A stretch of 64,000 nucleotides of DNA from Nissolia schottii. Taxonomy: Eukaryota; Streptophyta; Magnoliopsida; Fabales; Fabaceae. Positions 24,772 to 36,448 of the stretch are shown piece by piece. A program made the position numbers and the translations under genes. The DNA lies in NCBI GenBank assembly GCA_003254905.1, contig QANU01042752.1:547613-611612 (forward strand), in the 5' to 3' direction. Under the pieces are notes generated by a model, which searched no databases, was not told the DNA's origin, and saw nothing but the letters and a program-made list of their open reading frames with translations. Position 1 is the first letter of the stretch, and each line of letters starts with the position of its first letter.

Positions 24772-24876
24772 CCTTTGACCAAGGGCTGGATTAAGTTTGC
24801 TAAGGCTAACAATGTGAAAGATGGTAATGGTAGTGAGGTTAGGTGCAACGACTTATGCTTTCAGTTCTCTAACTAA
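24772..24876 (+). pseudogene. Possible B3-domain exon fragment
   Basis: After a good acceptor (TTCCTGTTGCAG) the frame reads PLTKGWIKFAKANNVKDGN and stops after 34 residues. LTKGWxxFxKxNNxKDGD is the core of B3 DNA-binding domains (RAV/REM type). No other part of a B3 domain was found nearby, and the terminal GDxxxF block is altered. It is either a relic or one exon of a decayed gene. Short length keeps confidence low. Confidence 0.35.
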
Positions 24877-26208
24877 GAATGCTGCCTGCACAATTCTTAA
24901 GTCTAAATAAATAGGATAGATACGTGAGATACAAGACATAGGCACATAGAAAGAGCAATACCTACCACCTAAGCATAGTTCAATGACTACACCACCTGAT
25001 ACATTCCAACAGCAAACCACCCCTGCACCTAAAGACGCATGCTATTCCATTCAACCTATGATCTGTTAGATGATTAGGACATCACAAAAAGGCCCATGAC
25101 ATATTCTCAATGGATTATTTATGAAAAGAGAAAGATCATATATTTTAGTCAATTTGATGAGTAAGTATCAAGCTACTACTACCTTTTACAGACTTAAAAA
25201 GATCAGCTACAAGGATATTATCCGGTATAACCAATTTTCAATTCCGGATATGGAATCCACTTTGATAAGATATTGTGTTTTAGGGACTAAATGAATACAA
25301 AGAGAAAACCATCTTCTGTCCTTATTAACTAAATCAACTTGAATGTTTATTCATTCAAAAGATATAATTCCCGAGGCTAAACAGTTGAAACCTCAGATCA
25401 TTTTAGGCTACCAAGAAAAGTTATGAACACAGTCTCTTCGATTTTAGTTCCATGCACTTTTTGAAGAAAAGTTGTTACCTATACTAGATCATTTTTTAGC
25501 TCTATTAGCTGCCATCTCGATGAATACAAGTTGCACTGCATAACTCTGCTCATATATAAAGACTGCCTTGTCAAAGTGATGTGCAAATTAAAACATTGCT
25601 GCTACCGCACTACCTTATACGAGTTTAAAATCAGGAAAAAAAAATAGGTCCTGCTATCGTGTTTAAAAGGTTTCCTGTTCTGTTATTGTTAGGCAGCCAA
25701 TAGGTGTCAAAACCAAACAACATTGTTAGACTTATTTGCTAGAAAATGGTTTCTCAAAGTGTTTTATCATCCAGACTTACCTACAACAACTACAATCAGT
25801 ATTCTGATCTCCTTTCTTTCCTGAGCATTTTGTCAATGGAATCAGAAGAGAAAATGAATGCACGTAATATCATAGCGGATTTAAGAGCTCAAAAGAGGTA
25901 AAGAACCAGTCTATTTGGAGAACAATGTATGAGTTTCATGGAGTGTTTCATATAGCAAAACAGATATATTTGGATTAGCAAGTGAAAATATTAACCACGC
26001 CTGTTAAAAGATTGATATAGCTTACATTGTTACTAGTTTATTGCAGCTCAATCTTTGGTATTTTCAAGAGATCAAATAGGAAGGAATATAGATTCATTAT
26101 CAAACACTCCTTAAAGAGAGTATAAGCTTATACCCTCTTTACTTACTTGGAACCCTATTTCATTCTCCAATATTGCTGTTGTTTCTCATGCTAATTTTCT
26201 CAACTTGC

Positions 26209-26239
<31 letters not shown>

Positions 26240-26407
26240 CGCCAAAACCAAGCCTTACCCTTAGGTGATGAATTGAGCTGTGGCCTTTTCCCACCTCAGC
26301 ATAGTATCAAACACATACAGAGCAATGCATCATTCAGCAGCTAGTAGAGACCTAAAACCATTTCCCACTACCCTTTCCCCAGCAAAACCATAATCCACAA
26401 GTAATAC
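24877..26407. other. Intergenic sequence without recognised gene
   Basis: Moderately AT-rich, few ORFs. Nothing recognised. Confidence 0.4.
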
Positions 26408-26503
26408 AACACACTTTTCCCCCACTATGTGGGGTGAATCAAACAGCGTCATTGCAACACACTTTTTCCCCACTATGTGGGGAGAATCAAACAGCGTCAT
26501 TGC
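26408..26503. repeat. 48-bp tandem repeat (two copies), LINE-tail-like
   Basis: Units start at 26408 and 26456 and share CACACTTTTnCCCCACTATGTGGGG...GAATCAAACAGCGTCATTGCA with few differences. CCCCAC-TAT-GTGGGG is a 6-bp perfect hairpin. The order of words resembles the 3' end of plant RTE LINEs (compare GGGTCTGCTACATAGATCAA at 41367), so this may be a tiny LINE tail later duplicated. Confidence 0.8.
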
Positions 26504-26809
26504 ATCCTATCATAAACCATGTCCAAAGATTAACCCAATCACACTGCCAATCCTCCTCTTTCATCCAGTTTATGGTTTAGGGTTTAGATTTTCAATAAGG
26601 CCAGACATACACAGAGTTATAATCATAATCCATAAGTAATGGCTGGAGAATACAAAAAATAAAATAAAAAATAAAAACAAAATCAAGCATCATGTCTACA
26701 ACTAATGGGAGACTATAAAATTTTCACTGCCATCAACTCCTTCAAAACCGAAAGCAGAAAAAAAGAAGAAAAGCGAAAGGGAATAAACGGTTACGAACCA
26801 TAGCTTCCA

Positions 26810-27274
26810 TCAATCGAGGTCCCTAACGACTTTAATCCCCATGCTGTTGGCGGTTCCGATGATGGATTTGGAGATGGACTCGAGCGGCATGTTCTGCAGG
26901 TAAGGATCGCTCTGCTTCACCTTCGCGATCTCGTACACGTGCTTCAGCGACAGCGTCGACGCCGTCACGTGGCCCGGGCGGCCACTTCCGGATTCTATGC
27001 CGGCGGCCTTCTTCAGGTACCACGTCACCGACGGCGACTTCACGGTGAACTCGAACGTGTTGTCCTTGAACGCCGTGATCGTGACGGCCATGGGCGTGTC
27101 CGGCTTGTACTTCTGGGTACGAGCGTTGAAGTCCTTGCAGAACGCCATCAGGTTCAGGCGGTACTGCCCCAGCGCTGGGCCCACCGGGGGAGCAGGCCGG
27201 GCGCCGCCGGCGGGGACGGTGAGCTTGATGGTGGCCGCCACGGGGCGGCGGGTTAGGATCTCCTTGGCGGCCAT
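26810..27274 (-). CDS. MRPL11: Mitochondrial ribosomal protein L11 (uL11m)
   Basis: A single uninterrupted exon encodes 154 residues beginning MAAKEILTRRPVAATIKLTV. The N-terminal uL11 domain is clear: PAGGARPAPPVGPALGQ then LNLMAFCKDFNART. The C-terminal rRNA-binding domain holds the KSPSVTWYLKKAAG block and ends IIGTANSMGIKVVRDLD. Length and sequence agree with plant mitochondrial L11 (about 155 residues), a component of the GTPase-associated centre of the large subunit. An in-frame ATG at 27307 would add 11 residues (MNTYPPTVHTT), but MAAK matches the family start. No long presequence is visible, as in plant homologues. The exon is much GC-richer than its surroundings, so long antisense frames over it are shadows. 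Confidence 0.95.
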   Translation of the reverse strand: MAAKEILTRRPVAATIKLTVPAGGARPAPPVGPALGQYRLNLMAFCKDFNARTQKYKPDTPMAVTITAFKDNTFEFTVKSPSVTWYLKKAAGIESGSGRPGHVTASTLSLKHVYEIAKVKQSDPYLQNMPLESISKSIIGTANSMGIKVVRDLD

Positions 27275-27334
27275 CGTGGTGTGTACTGTAGGTGGGTATG
27301 TGTTCAACAGAGGGGGGGAGGGTTTGTGGCTTAT

Positions 27335-27410
27335 GTTGGGCTTTTGATAGGATCTGGGCTCTGGGCCGGGCCGTTTGTTAGTTTCATTGGACTAGTTTTA
27401 AAGCCCACTT
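27335..27410 (-). promoter_or_regulatory. Site II (TGGGCY) cluster in MRPL11 promoter
   Basis: TGGGCT/TGGGCC occur at 27337-27342, 27355-27360 and 27362-27367, with an inverted AGCCCA at 27402-27407. All lie 60-135 bases upstream of the MRPL11 start. Site II elements are TCP-factor targets enriched in plant ribosomal-protein and mitochondrial-protein promoters. This fits coordinated expression with the translation machinery. Confidence 0.7.
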
Positions 27411-27414
27411 TAAA

Positions 27415-29828
27415 TGTTGTATGAGTGGCCTGTCAAAAAGGGAACTAATAGTGTGTATGCAGTAACATTTGAACTCAATGCAACTTCTGGACTTCCATAG
27501 TCTCCGTTACATTGGCTAAGTTACTTGATTATAGAGGTTCTGAATATTTTGTTGTTTGATAAGGTAGTATAAATTTTGTTATGCAATTTCAATTGTTGAA
27601 ATGGAAAATATAATATTTATTTTCAATTTCTTTTAGTTGGGGATCATGCGAAAGAAACAGTAAAACTATAAAATTCGATTTCATATCCTCATTTTTTATT
27701 TTCACTATTTGAGATCGAGTCAACAAAAAAAAAAAGTACCAAAAGGAAAAAAAGTAAATGAATTCGCCCTAAACTTTAAAGGGAAAGTCATGCCATGAAC
27801 ATCTGTTGCTGCTACCTAGCCATTGCTAGTGTTTTCTTCTATATTTGCGTATATCATTGTGGGTTCTAGTTGCTAGGATAATTTTTCTTTTGGTTGATCG
27901 GCTTTTAATTTGTGTTACCATGAATTTATAGATATTTTGATTATATTGTTTCGATTTTAATTACCACAGTAAATTATTAGTATTTAGATTTTGATATTTT
28001 CACCTAAAATATTGTCCAAATTGAAAAATTAACAATAACGAATGACATTTTTCACAATTGGAAAATCTTCTTAAATGATAGTAAGGTTTTGAAAAATGTT
28101 GTTAACTGATAGAATGTGCCCATATGCAGAACATCCCCACATTTAGTAAGTGTCACTAATTATTGCTATTGGTGTTGCTAAACGAGACACTTCCCCACAT
28201 TACGTTTGAGGTGATTGCTAGAAGATTATTTCACCACACTCAAAACTGCAGTTAAATGACATATTCGACTAAAGAACAATTTTTTTTTGTAGTGAATTAA
28301 GAAGGACTAATTCACAATACTAAAAGACATTTTAATTTTGCAAAGCTACCCTAAACCAAGTAGTCTCAAAGTTACTCGGGTCGACTGCGACAGCCTTCAC
28401 CCTGTTTATATACTCTTTTAGTTTGACGTAAGTTGTTTCAATTTCTTAAGTACCATCATTAACGATAATGAATATAAAAATAATATTTTGCCCATATCTG
28501 CTTGGTGACGAACGAAAAAAATAATAATATTTTTACAATATTTTTACAACCAATAATTGTACGTCCAATAAAATGATGAGTCATATATGGTCATCGGTGA
28601 AGAATATGCCTTGCAAAGCCAAAACAGTCAATGTTTCACTTCAAAACAGTTTATGTCAATTCCTATTTAAGATAAATAAATGTGCATTAACATCCTTTTC
28701 TTAATTTTCTATTCAATCAAATTATTCAAAATACATCATTTTTAAATAATAAATAAGATAGTTAATTATTTTTATTTATATGACAATATTTAATTGGATG
28801 ACAATAACAAAAAGTTTTATTCCATCAATACATATCAATTAAATTTATTTTCTATTTCTTTTAAGTTCATGTTTAGACTCACATATTTCTTTACTGTACT
28901 CCATATTGCCTCTACAAGTGAAAAATACAGTGTTCAAAACTGAAATAGAAATGTAATTTTATCAAAGCTTATTAGAGGTGGAGAGTGTACAATCTATGGT
29001 TAATGCACCGATCGAATTTCAAAATTTAAATAGCGGTTGAGCCCGCAACTTAATAGCTGTACATATATCTCATTCAACTGGTTGTTCAAAGTTCGGCTCT
29101 TACCTCTCCTTCTCCTACCTTAATTAAAAAAGGGAAAATAAAAAGAATAAACCCTCCAATACACCATTTACAATTTAACGTTTTTGCATATTGACATAGT
29201 ATATGTACTTGACCACACAAGATTAAAGTAGTGATAAGAAAGTATACTTTTTAAAAACAAATTAAAGTAAATTGCACAAATCACTCTTAAGATTTATTAA
29301 AATTGCATTCAATCTCAAATTATGTGCTAAATTGTATTTCATCCAATTTTTCTTTGCGACTAATCACCAATAATCTATTAAGTTTCTGTTTTTATTTCTT
29401 TAGCATGTGTTTTATATTTTGTTAGTAAAAACAGTGAAAATAATTAAATATTATTTCTTATTTTTCTTTTGTGTTTACTATTTCTTCACAAAATTTTAAA
29501 ATTGGAAATAATATTTTATTGTTCTCATTGATTGCACTATTTTCTTTACAAACTTAAAATACATAGAATGAAAATAAAAACTAAAAGGATCATTAGTGAT
29601 AAGTCAGAATGAAAAATTGGAGTGAAATACAGTTTTACACATAATTTAAAATAAAATACAATTTTAGCAAACATTGTGATTCATGCAATTTACTCAATTT
29701 TCAAATATGTAATTGTTAGTAGGATTTGTAACATGGTCCAAGCTTGACGATAGTCTTTAATTCAAATCCAAATTGGGCGACCCAACATTATCTTTTTGGT
29801 GATTTTTCATGTGCCACGTGGACTAGCT
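27415..29828. other. Long AT-rich intergenic stretch
   Basis: No gene found. 28990-29130 has SINE-like composition but no convincing A and B boxes. Confidence 0.45.
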
Positions 29829-30293
29829 ACTTATTTTTATTAATTTTTTCATTTTTAACCATTTTTTTAACTAAACTCATCGAATGTTATAATTATTTCA
29901 TGTTTCATATGATTTTGATGAACTTTTAATTAGTCAAATAATTGAAATATTCAACTTAGAAGAGGTCAATAATTTCTCTTCTATCGTTAATTTTAAAAAT
30001 GTTTATAGCAAAATGATTTATATCCCAAAATGATACATCTACGATATACATGATTGTTGTATAGAATATAAACCTCCCAAATTTAATCTCAAAACGGTTT
30101 GCAGATTCATGCATTCAGCCATTGTGGTAAGTAGTAATACTCGTTTTTAAAACTAAATTCATTAAACTTTGTTATCATCCTATCACCACATTACATTATA
30201 TTATAAAATGATAATAAAATTCGATGAATTTAATTTTGAAAATCGATTAAAAATAACAAATTTAATGTGAAGAAGTAAATACCCACGAGACAC
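29829..30293. repeat. Related copy of the 18907-19288 MITE family
   Basis: The stretch TTTTAACTAAACTCATCGAATG through TCATATGATTTTGATGAACTTTTAA closely parallels 18975-19050 of the first copy. Its right end (AAGTAAATACCCACGAGACACGGAGAAACC) parallels that copy's right end. Internally, 30145-30245 can fold (AACTAAATTCATTAAACTTTGTTATC against GATAATAAAATTCGATGAATTT). It lies about 150 bases upstream of dioxygenase gene 1. Confidence 0.6.
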
Positions 30294-32389
30294 GGAGAAA
30301 CCACCTATCTTTTTAAATAAATACAAACACCCATGGTCTTTAATCCGAATCAGTATCTTTTATTATGTTAAGACATTAACATCGTTGTTCCAGAACCCAT
30401 ACACACTCATTAGGTGAAGGAGCAAAGAATAAGTTGCACGAAGAAATCATGGGGTCCCAAACAGAACCACAACCACAAGCACGACCTCTGCCTCTTATTG
30501 ACTTCACCGATGAAAACCTTATGAAGCCAGGAACCGATGCGTGGGTCTCGGCGTGTCAAGTTGTGAGGAGGGCGTTGGAGGAACACGGTGGGTTCCTGGC
30601 GCTCTACCATAAGGTTGACCCATTGCTTCACCACTCTGTGTTCTCTGCGATGGAACAACTCTTTGACCTCCCTTTAGAAGCCAAGATGCAGCAAACCACA
30701 GAGAAGCCTATTTACAGCTATGCTGGTCAGCGCCCTGACATTCCTCTCTATGAGTCCTTGGCCATTGATAACCCGCTGAGTGCTCAAGATTGTCACAAGT
30801 ACGCAACTGTTATGTGGCCACAAGGGAATGAGCTTTTCTGGTAATTGACCCTTTCCAAATCCATTGCTTCTGTGTTTTATCCTTTTTTCTTTTTTCTTCC
30901 CTCTCTTCTTATGCTAATAATGAATTTGTGTAAGTTGAAAAGAAGGGGGTTATGTTGATCATTTTATTGTTTTAGATAGTCAAAGCTCACATAAATAAAT
31001 GGTGAGATAATAAATATAATCTTCTCTTCTTCATTTTTAAAAATAGAGAATCTTGATCCTTTGTTAATCAAAGGACGTCACATATAAGTCTGGTCTGACC
31101 TAAGAATTTTTATTAAGAATTGAGATTACCTATATCAATCTTGAAAACTAATTTAAGGGAAGATGATTGCATTGTCAAAATTTACTTCTCTCAAAAACTT
31201 CAAGTGTGGAGGTGAACTCTCGATTTCTTTGTCAATGAACTTTGGTATTACATTAAAAATTGAGATGGTTTAACCAAAATTCAAAATGGAATTCAAGAGG
31301 GATGATTGCCTTACTAGTATATCAACTAAATCTTATCTCAAAATAACACAAGAATCTCCTGAAGACTATTTAAGCCTCATGCAATAAAGCTTCTTGACTC
31401 TTGGTAGATTTTGACAAAACAATTTTAGCTGAGCAGCATTATTTTTCTTTTAATATGTAGCGAAAGTGTCAATTCCTATGCAAAGAACGTGGTGGAATTA
31501 GACCATACTGTGAAGAGAATGGTGTTTGAGAGCTATGGGGTGGACAAGAAGAAATGTGAGACATTGCTTGAGTCAACCGATTATGTGATGAGATGCTACA
31601 AATACAGAACACCAAAGGAGGGTGAGAACAACGTAGGGGTGCTTCCACACACGGACTCTGGCTTCTTAACCATTCTGAATTCAAAGCTAAATGGATTGGA
31701 AATCAAATTGAAGGATGGTGAATGGTTCCAGGTTGCTGCCTCTCCCACTGTGTTTGCGGTCTTGGCTGGTGACGCATTCATGGTAAGCTTTTCTTGTCAC
31801 CCAATGACTTCACATATGTCATCCGAAGAATCATTTCCCTAAAAAGCCTTAAGAAATGGTCATTGACCGAATGAGATATTTTTTTAGAGAAACATTTAGC
31901 AATAATAGAACTTATTAACTAGATTTTGTCTCTTAAATTTGAGGTTGTGTTTATTTTATGAATATGCTAGAGAGCGAGAAATTATGCAAAAATGTATAGT
32001 TGCTAAAATAGAGTGATATGATTATTGGTTTTTGAATAAATAAGTGGGCCATATAATTTTATTTCGTATATGTTTAAATTCCCGTTTTAGTTCAAAATCG
32101 GTTTTACAGTTTCTTTTTCTCTTGTTTTGATTTTCCAAAAGCATTATTTTTAAAATCAATTCTAGCTGCTAGAATCAATTATACCAAAAGCGACATTAAA
32201 ATTGCTTCTAGGGTTACTTCAAACCAATTATGTCTATTAAAAAAACAATTATGTCAAAATCAATTTTTAAATAAACATACCTAACATAACATTTATAATA
32301 AAATTAGTTTAATCGAGAATCAATTTTGTAAAAGTAGAAACAAACACACACTTCATCTAATAACATCATGCTTTTGTTAAAAAAAGTTG

Positions 32390-32815
32390 GGTTAGTTAGT
32401 TTTTAGTCTCTAATAAATTGCGAATTTTGCCTTTTACACTTCATAAATTTTTAGTTAGGAAATTGTTGCTCATAATTTTTTTATTAGGTTTTAGTCTTTG
32501 TCGTCCATTTGAGTTGTTAACTGCTGACGTGACAGTTAACTTGGTCATGTGGCAATCACTTGCAATGCACATGATATAGGATTAATTTAATTTTTAGTCC
32601 CACATAAATTGTGAATTTTGTTTTTTTATTCCTCATAAATTTTTCATTAAGAAATCGTCCCTCATAAATTTTTTCGTTAGAAAATTAATTGTCCCTCATA
32701 AATTTGTTTTTTTAGGTTTTATTTCATGTCATCTATTTGGACCATTAACTACTGACGTGACAGTTAATTTAGTCATGTGACAAACACATGTCACGCACAT
32801 GACCACTAAACCCAA
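32390..32815. repeat. Tandemly doubled MULE-like terminal fragment in intron 2 of gene 1
   Basis: Two units of about 190 bp (near 32398 and 32588) each run from TTTTTAGTC-AAATTG-GAATTTTG through ...TAACTnCTGACGTGACAGTTAA to GTCATGTG. The same words flank the ends of the element at 42388-43693, so this is the same terminal family. Neither has both ends. Confidence 0.65.
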
Positions 32816-32878
32816 ACCTTGACCCAACCCACCTAATTAATACCCTACCTGGGATGCATGACCCTAAATTAAAAAAAT

Positions 32879-32975
32879 ATCATCATCATCATCATCATGA
32901 GCCGTATCATCAATTCATTATTACCATCGTCATGAACCCTATCATCAATTCATCATCATCATCACCTTCTCGCAC
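32879..32975. repeat. (CAT)n microsatellite and variants
   Basis: ATCATCATCATCATCATCATGA followed by two runs of CCNTATCATCAATTCAT and more CAT triplets. Confidence 0.85.
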
Positions 32976-33069
32976 CTACATCCTCATTCTCATCACTCTC
33001 TTCACTCTCACTTACACCCTTTCTCAGCGTTGGGGTGAGCCATGGTGGGCATTGACAAAGTGAATTTGA

Positions 33070-33296
33070 GAGTGGAACTTACAAATAAAGGATAGAGATA
33101 GTGATAGAAAATCTCCTAAGGAAGAAGATGATCTATGAGAGAAGAGAGAAAATCCTATAGAGAGAGGTAGGATTAGACACAATAACCATTTCCATACTCT
33201 CTTTATAAGCCATAACTCCTATTTATAATATCTTAGACTCCCCAATTGGACTAATTGGTTATTGGGTCTATAGTCCAATGTGGACTCGTTACAGGT
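33070..33296 (+). repeat. Short LTR-like repeat, copy 1
   Basis: Shares ordered blocks with 35492-35685: GGATAGAGAT, GTAGGATTAG, CATTTCCATAC, CTCCTATTTATAAT, AATTGGACTAAT and terminal GTTACA. A TATTTATAAT TATA-like box and the CA end suggest a small LTR (solo or TRIM). Its left end is uncertain. Confidence 0.45.
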
Positions 33297-34910
33297 GGTT
33301 GTGGTGTGTTCATGGTGTGGTGGTTGTGCTGCTGGCACAGTGGTTGTGCGTGAGTTGCTGAGAGGAGAACAAAGGATATTTTGGACTTTTACTTAACTTG
33401 GTTAGATGAATCGGTAGGGATTTGCAAATCAGACTCATTTGTATCTCATTTACTTTGAGATTTTCAACCAGGCTGTATGAGATATAGGCTGTGAGTTTAA
33501 CCGCAGGAGAACTTATAACTTCATTGAAAGTTTTGCTAAAACATTATTATTTTGCAAAAATAGCATTTATAAAATATCACTAAAAAACATGTGTTGCTCT
33601 AATTAAACATTTCATTTTGGTGCAGGTATGGAGTAATGACAGGATACGCGGCTGTGTGCACCGAGTCTCAATGAACTGTAAGGTAGAGAGATACTCCCTT
33701 GGGCTACTTTCTTATGCTGGTAAGGTAATGGTTCCGGAGGAAGGGCTACCCTCTGCGTTATAAACCATTTGACCATTATGGATATCTTCGTTTCTTCCTC
33801 ACAGAGGAGGCTATCAAATCTGCGTCTCGGATTAAGGCGTATTGTGGTATTTGACAAGTGCATATAATTATGATACCAACTATGAAGTCAAGTCTCTACG
33901 TGGGTCTCTCAATGTTTGATTTGTATATGTCAGGACTCACAAGTTTGATTTGATTTGTTGTTGAATATGCCTTATATTGTGGTCTTGTGTTTGTGTAATA
34001 AACTATATTTGCGTTTCTACATCTTTTAGGTTTGTTAATGGAATTTGTGATTACGTACTCTATTTTTGAATAAATAAAAGAAAAAAGTGAAATGATTGAT
34101 GAATAGCTCCAAGTTCTTCTGCCATGCTACAAAATCTGAACCGTTGTTTGAAGTTTATTGTTTTATTATTTATTTTATATTTTTTTCAAGCTTTACATAA
34201 CCCATCGCATGGTTCATGTGTCGAGCCATTTAACATCACCCATAGTAGGGTTATATGCCTATTTATTTAGAGTTGTGTTTATTGTTAAATGGCTTGGTCC
34301 TTGTTATTAATGGCTTTACCGAATTGGACAGTGACAACCTAGAGTTTCAATTTGTTGCTTGACTGTTGCTTTTGGTGGGGTTGTTTTCCCTTCTATTTGG
34401 TAACATAGTGTTTACTCTTGTAGGCTTTTCCTGTTTAGGGTGGTTTGAACGCTTTTCTATTTAATTTTTTTCAGAGTTGTATTATAGGTATTTATTGTGT
34501 ATGAGACTCTGAATTGACTCATACCGCATTTATTATTGAATGAGGTCGACACATTATTCTACTTATAATGAATACAATTGACCTTTTTCTTTACTTTAAA
34601 GAAAATGTTCTTTTAAAGTGAATGAGACGGCATGTTTAGTCTTAAATTATTTTATAGTAAAACATCTATTTTAATTTTTTTTCCGTCGAAATGTATTTTA
34701 ATCTTTGAAAGGTGTACGTGACATCTGATAGCCCAATGACGATGAGGAGACTAGCCCAACAACCGAGCAAGAGGCAGAGCCCAATGCAAGGCCCAAGAGG
34801 GTGGGCCAGGATGCCCATTAGGGTGGCAGATTATGAGCATAACTTTGTGCGTGACAGCAGCAATGTGAGCTTCACTTGTCGCAATTTGTACACCTAAAAA
34901 ATTGATATAT

Positions 34911-34933
34911 ATACACACACACACACACACACC
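34911..34933. repeat. (AC)n microsatellite
   Basis: Uninterrupted AC run preceded by a short TATATA. Confidence 0.9.
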
Positions 34934-35491
34934 ACATAAACATTATAAATTAGATAAATAAATATTATTAAACACATAAACGAGTAATATTAAATAAACA
35001 CATTCGTAAACGCACAAAACAGAGAAATAAACATTATCAAACACATAAACGAATAACATTAAACACAGACAAATTCATGCACGCATAAATGCTTGGAGAC
35101 AATGTTTGTTTCTTTGTGTAATGTACACAAGATGTCAACTTTTTGGGTGTGCAAATAACATTTTCGTTGTTGCAATTGCCTACATGGAATGAATAAAATG
35201 ATTTAGAAGAGGAGAAATATTTGTGTGGTCATTGAACACATTTAATGCATACTCCATAAACACTATCTATATTTTTTTTTTCTTGAAGATAGCTATATTT
35301 TGGATTATACACATTATATGTCTTCCAATAAGAGTCGAATAAGGCTAGTTTAATTTACCGTTTAGCACAAGACCAATGGACTCTCGCCTCTCCACATGAA
35401 ATTTTTGCATGACACAATGTAACGAAGTGATTTTGTAATGTAATGAATTATGGATAGAAATGGAATGTATATAATATTTTCTGCATTTGGT

Positions 35492-35685
35492 GTAGGAATT
35501 ACAAGGAAATAGGGATAGAGATGGAAAACTAGAGAGAAGAAGAATCCTTAGAGGAAGGGTAGGATTAGCTCAATATCATTTTCCATACCCATGTAATCCC
35601 CTTCCTCTCCTATTTATAATAAAATTGGCTCCACTAATTGGACTAATGTCTAATTGGGCTTTTATTTACTTAAGCCTGTTACACA
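35492..35685 (+). repeat. Short LTR-like repeat, copy 2
   Basis: Begins TGTAGGAATTACAAGG and ends CTGTTACA, giving TG...CA ends with short inverted termini. It shares the block order listed for the copy at 33070. No matching 5-bp flanks were seen. Confidence 0.45.
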
Positions 35686-36448
35686 CAAGTTAAACAAACT
35701 TATATTTAGACACACTCACAATAAAGGTTATGATATTCGTAAGTAAGTGAATATATTTTAAATAAAGATGATAAAATTTATTTTTATTGCGAATGCGCCT
35801 AAATATGAGTTTGTTAAACTTGTGATTATACAAAATTTTCTGATTATGCACTGAATAAATGAATGGTACTACATATTGAGCAAATACTCTTTCTCTTACT
35901 CTCTTTTTTTTCCTTTTTTCTATCAACACAAAAAGATAATAATTACTTGAAAGTCTTACTTTTTAACCTAAAGAGAATAATTGCTTGAAAGTCTTACTTT
36001 TTAACCTAATTTATCATTTAAATTATCTTATACATACAATTATCAAAATCTAAAACTAAAATTTATGAAATAAATTTTGACAAAAGTACATATAATATAA
36101 AATGAATATAACGATATATAAGCTAGGCTAAACAACATAAATTTCCAAACATTTCTCCAACGTCACATTACTCCTAAGAGTTGTGACACATCAAATAGTC
36201 TTTAAGAAAGTCAAAATGTTAAATCACATGAACCTTTCCATTATTTGATGTTAATGAAAATACGAAAATAGGAAAACTCACTTTAATCCGTCCATTTGAA
36301 TTGGATAAGTTCATATTCATACACAGTTACATACACACACGACACGCCATGTTGCAAACTTTTACAAAGGTACAAATACTACAAATATAGGGATCAGATA
36401 TAGAGTTGAGGATCAGTGCAATATGATCAATCATGACACAGATGTATA

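Larger units (their letters stand above)
30449..33854 (+). pseudogene. AOP-like 2-oxoglutarate/Fe(II) dioxygenase, C-terminally frameshifted (gene 1)
   Basis: Exons are 30449-30840, 31461-31782 and 33626-33854, with GT..AG introns. Exons 1-2 encode 238 residues: N-terminal DIOX_N-like domain starting MGSQ, LPLIDFTDENLMKPGTD, and the LPHTDSG metal motif (His and Asp). Exon 3 holds the second His (CVHRV) and the 2OG-binding Arg (RYSLGL). After VMVPEEG, codons equivalent to VDEEH are disrupted and the frame shifts to a TAA at 33761-33763, giving about 283 residues. The normal end (PLRYKPFDHYGYLRFF to KAYCGI) is still readable in another frame until 33854. Catalytic residues precede the break, so a truncated product is conceivable, but family members average about 315 residues. 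The ATG at 30449 matches gene 3; an upstream in-frame ATG at 30434 is unlikely. Intron 2 (1.8 kb) is filled with repeats. Confidence 0.85.
33855..36448. other. Spacer between dioxygenase genes 1 and 2
   Basis: Contains the gene 1 3' UTR, an unassigned GC-richer patch at 34712-34880, an (AC)n run at 34911-34933, a short direct repeat at 34950-35070 (ACACATAAACGAGTAA) and the LTR-like repeat at 35492. No additional gene seen. Confidence 0.5.

Noticed and set aside
26939-27347. Open frames antisense to MRPL11
   Set aside because: Shadows caused by the GC-rich codon use of the real minus-strand gene.
28000-28295. Candidate CACTA element ending TTTTTTGTAGTG near 28293
   Set aside because: No matching CACTA-type left end or 3-bp duplication was found.
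28990-29130. Candidate SINE
   Set aside because: B-box-like AGTTCGGCTC is present but no A-box at the right distance.
34712-34897. Basic 61-residue frame near the AC repeat
   Set aside because: No recognisable family; GC-richer patch could be retroelement relic but lacks motifs.
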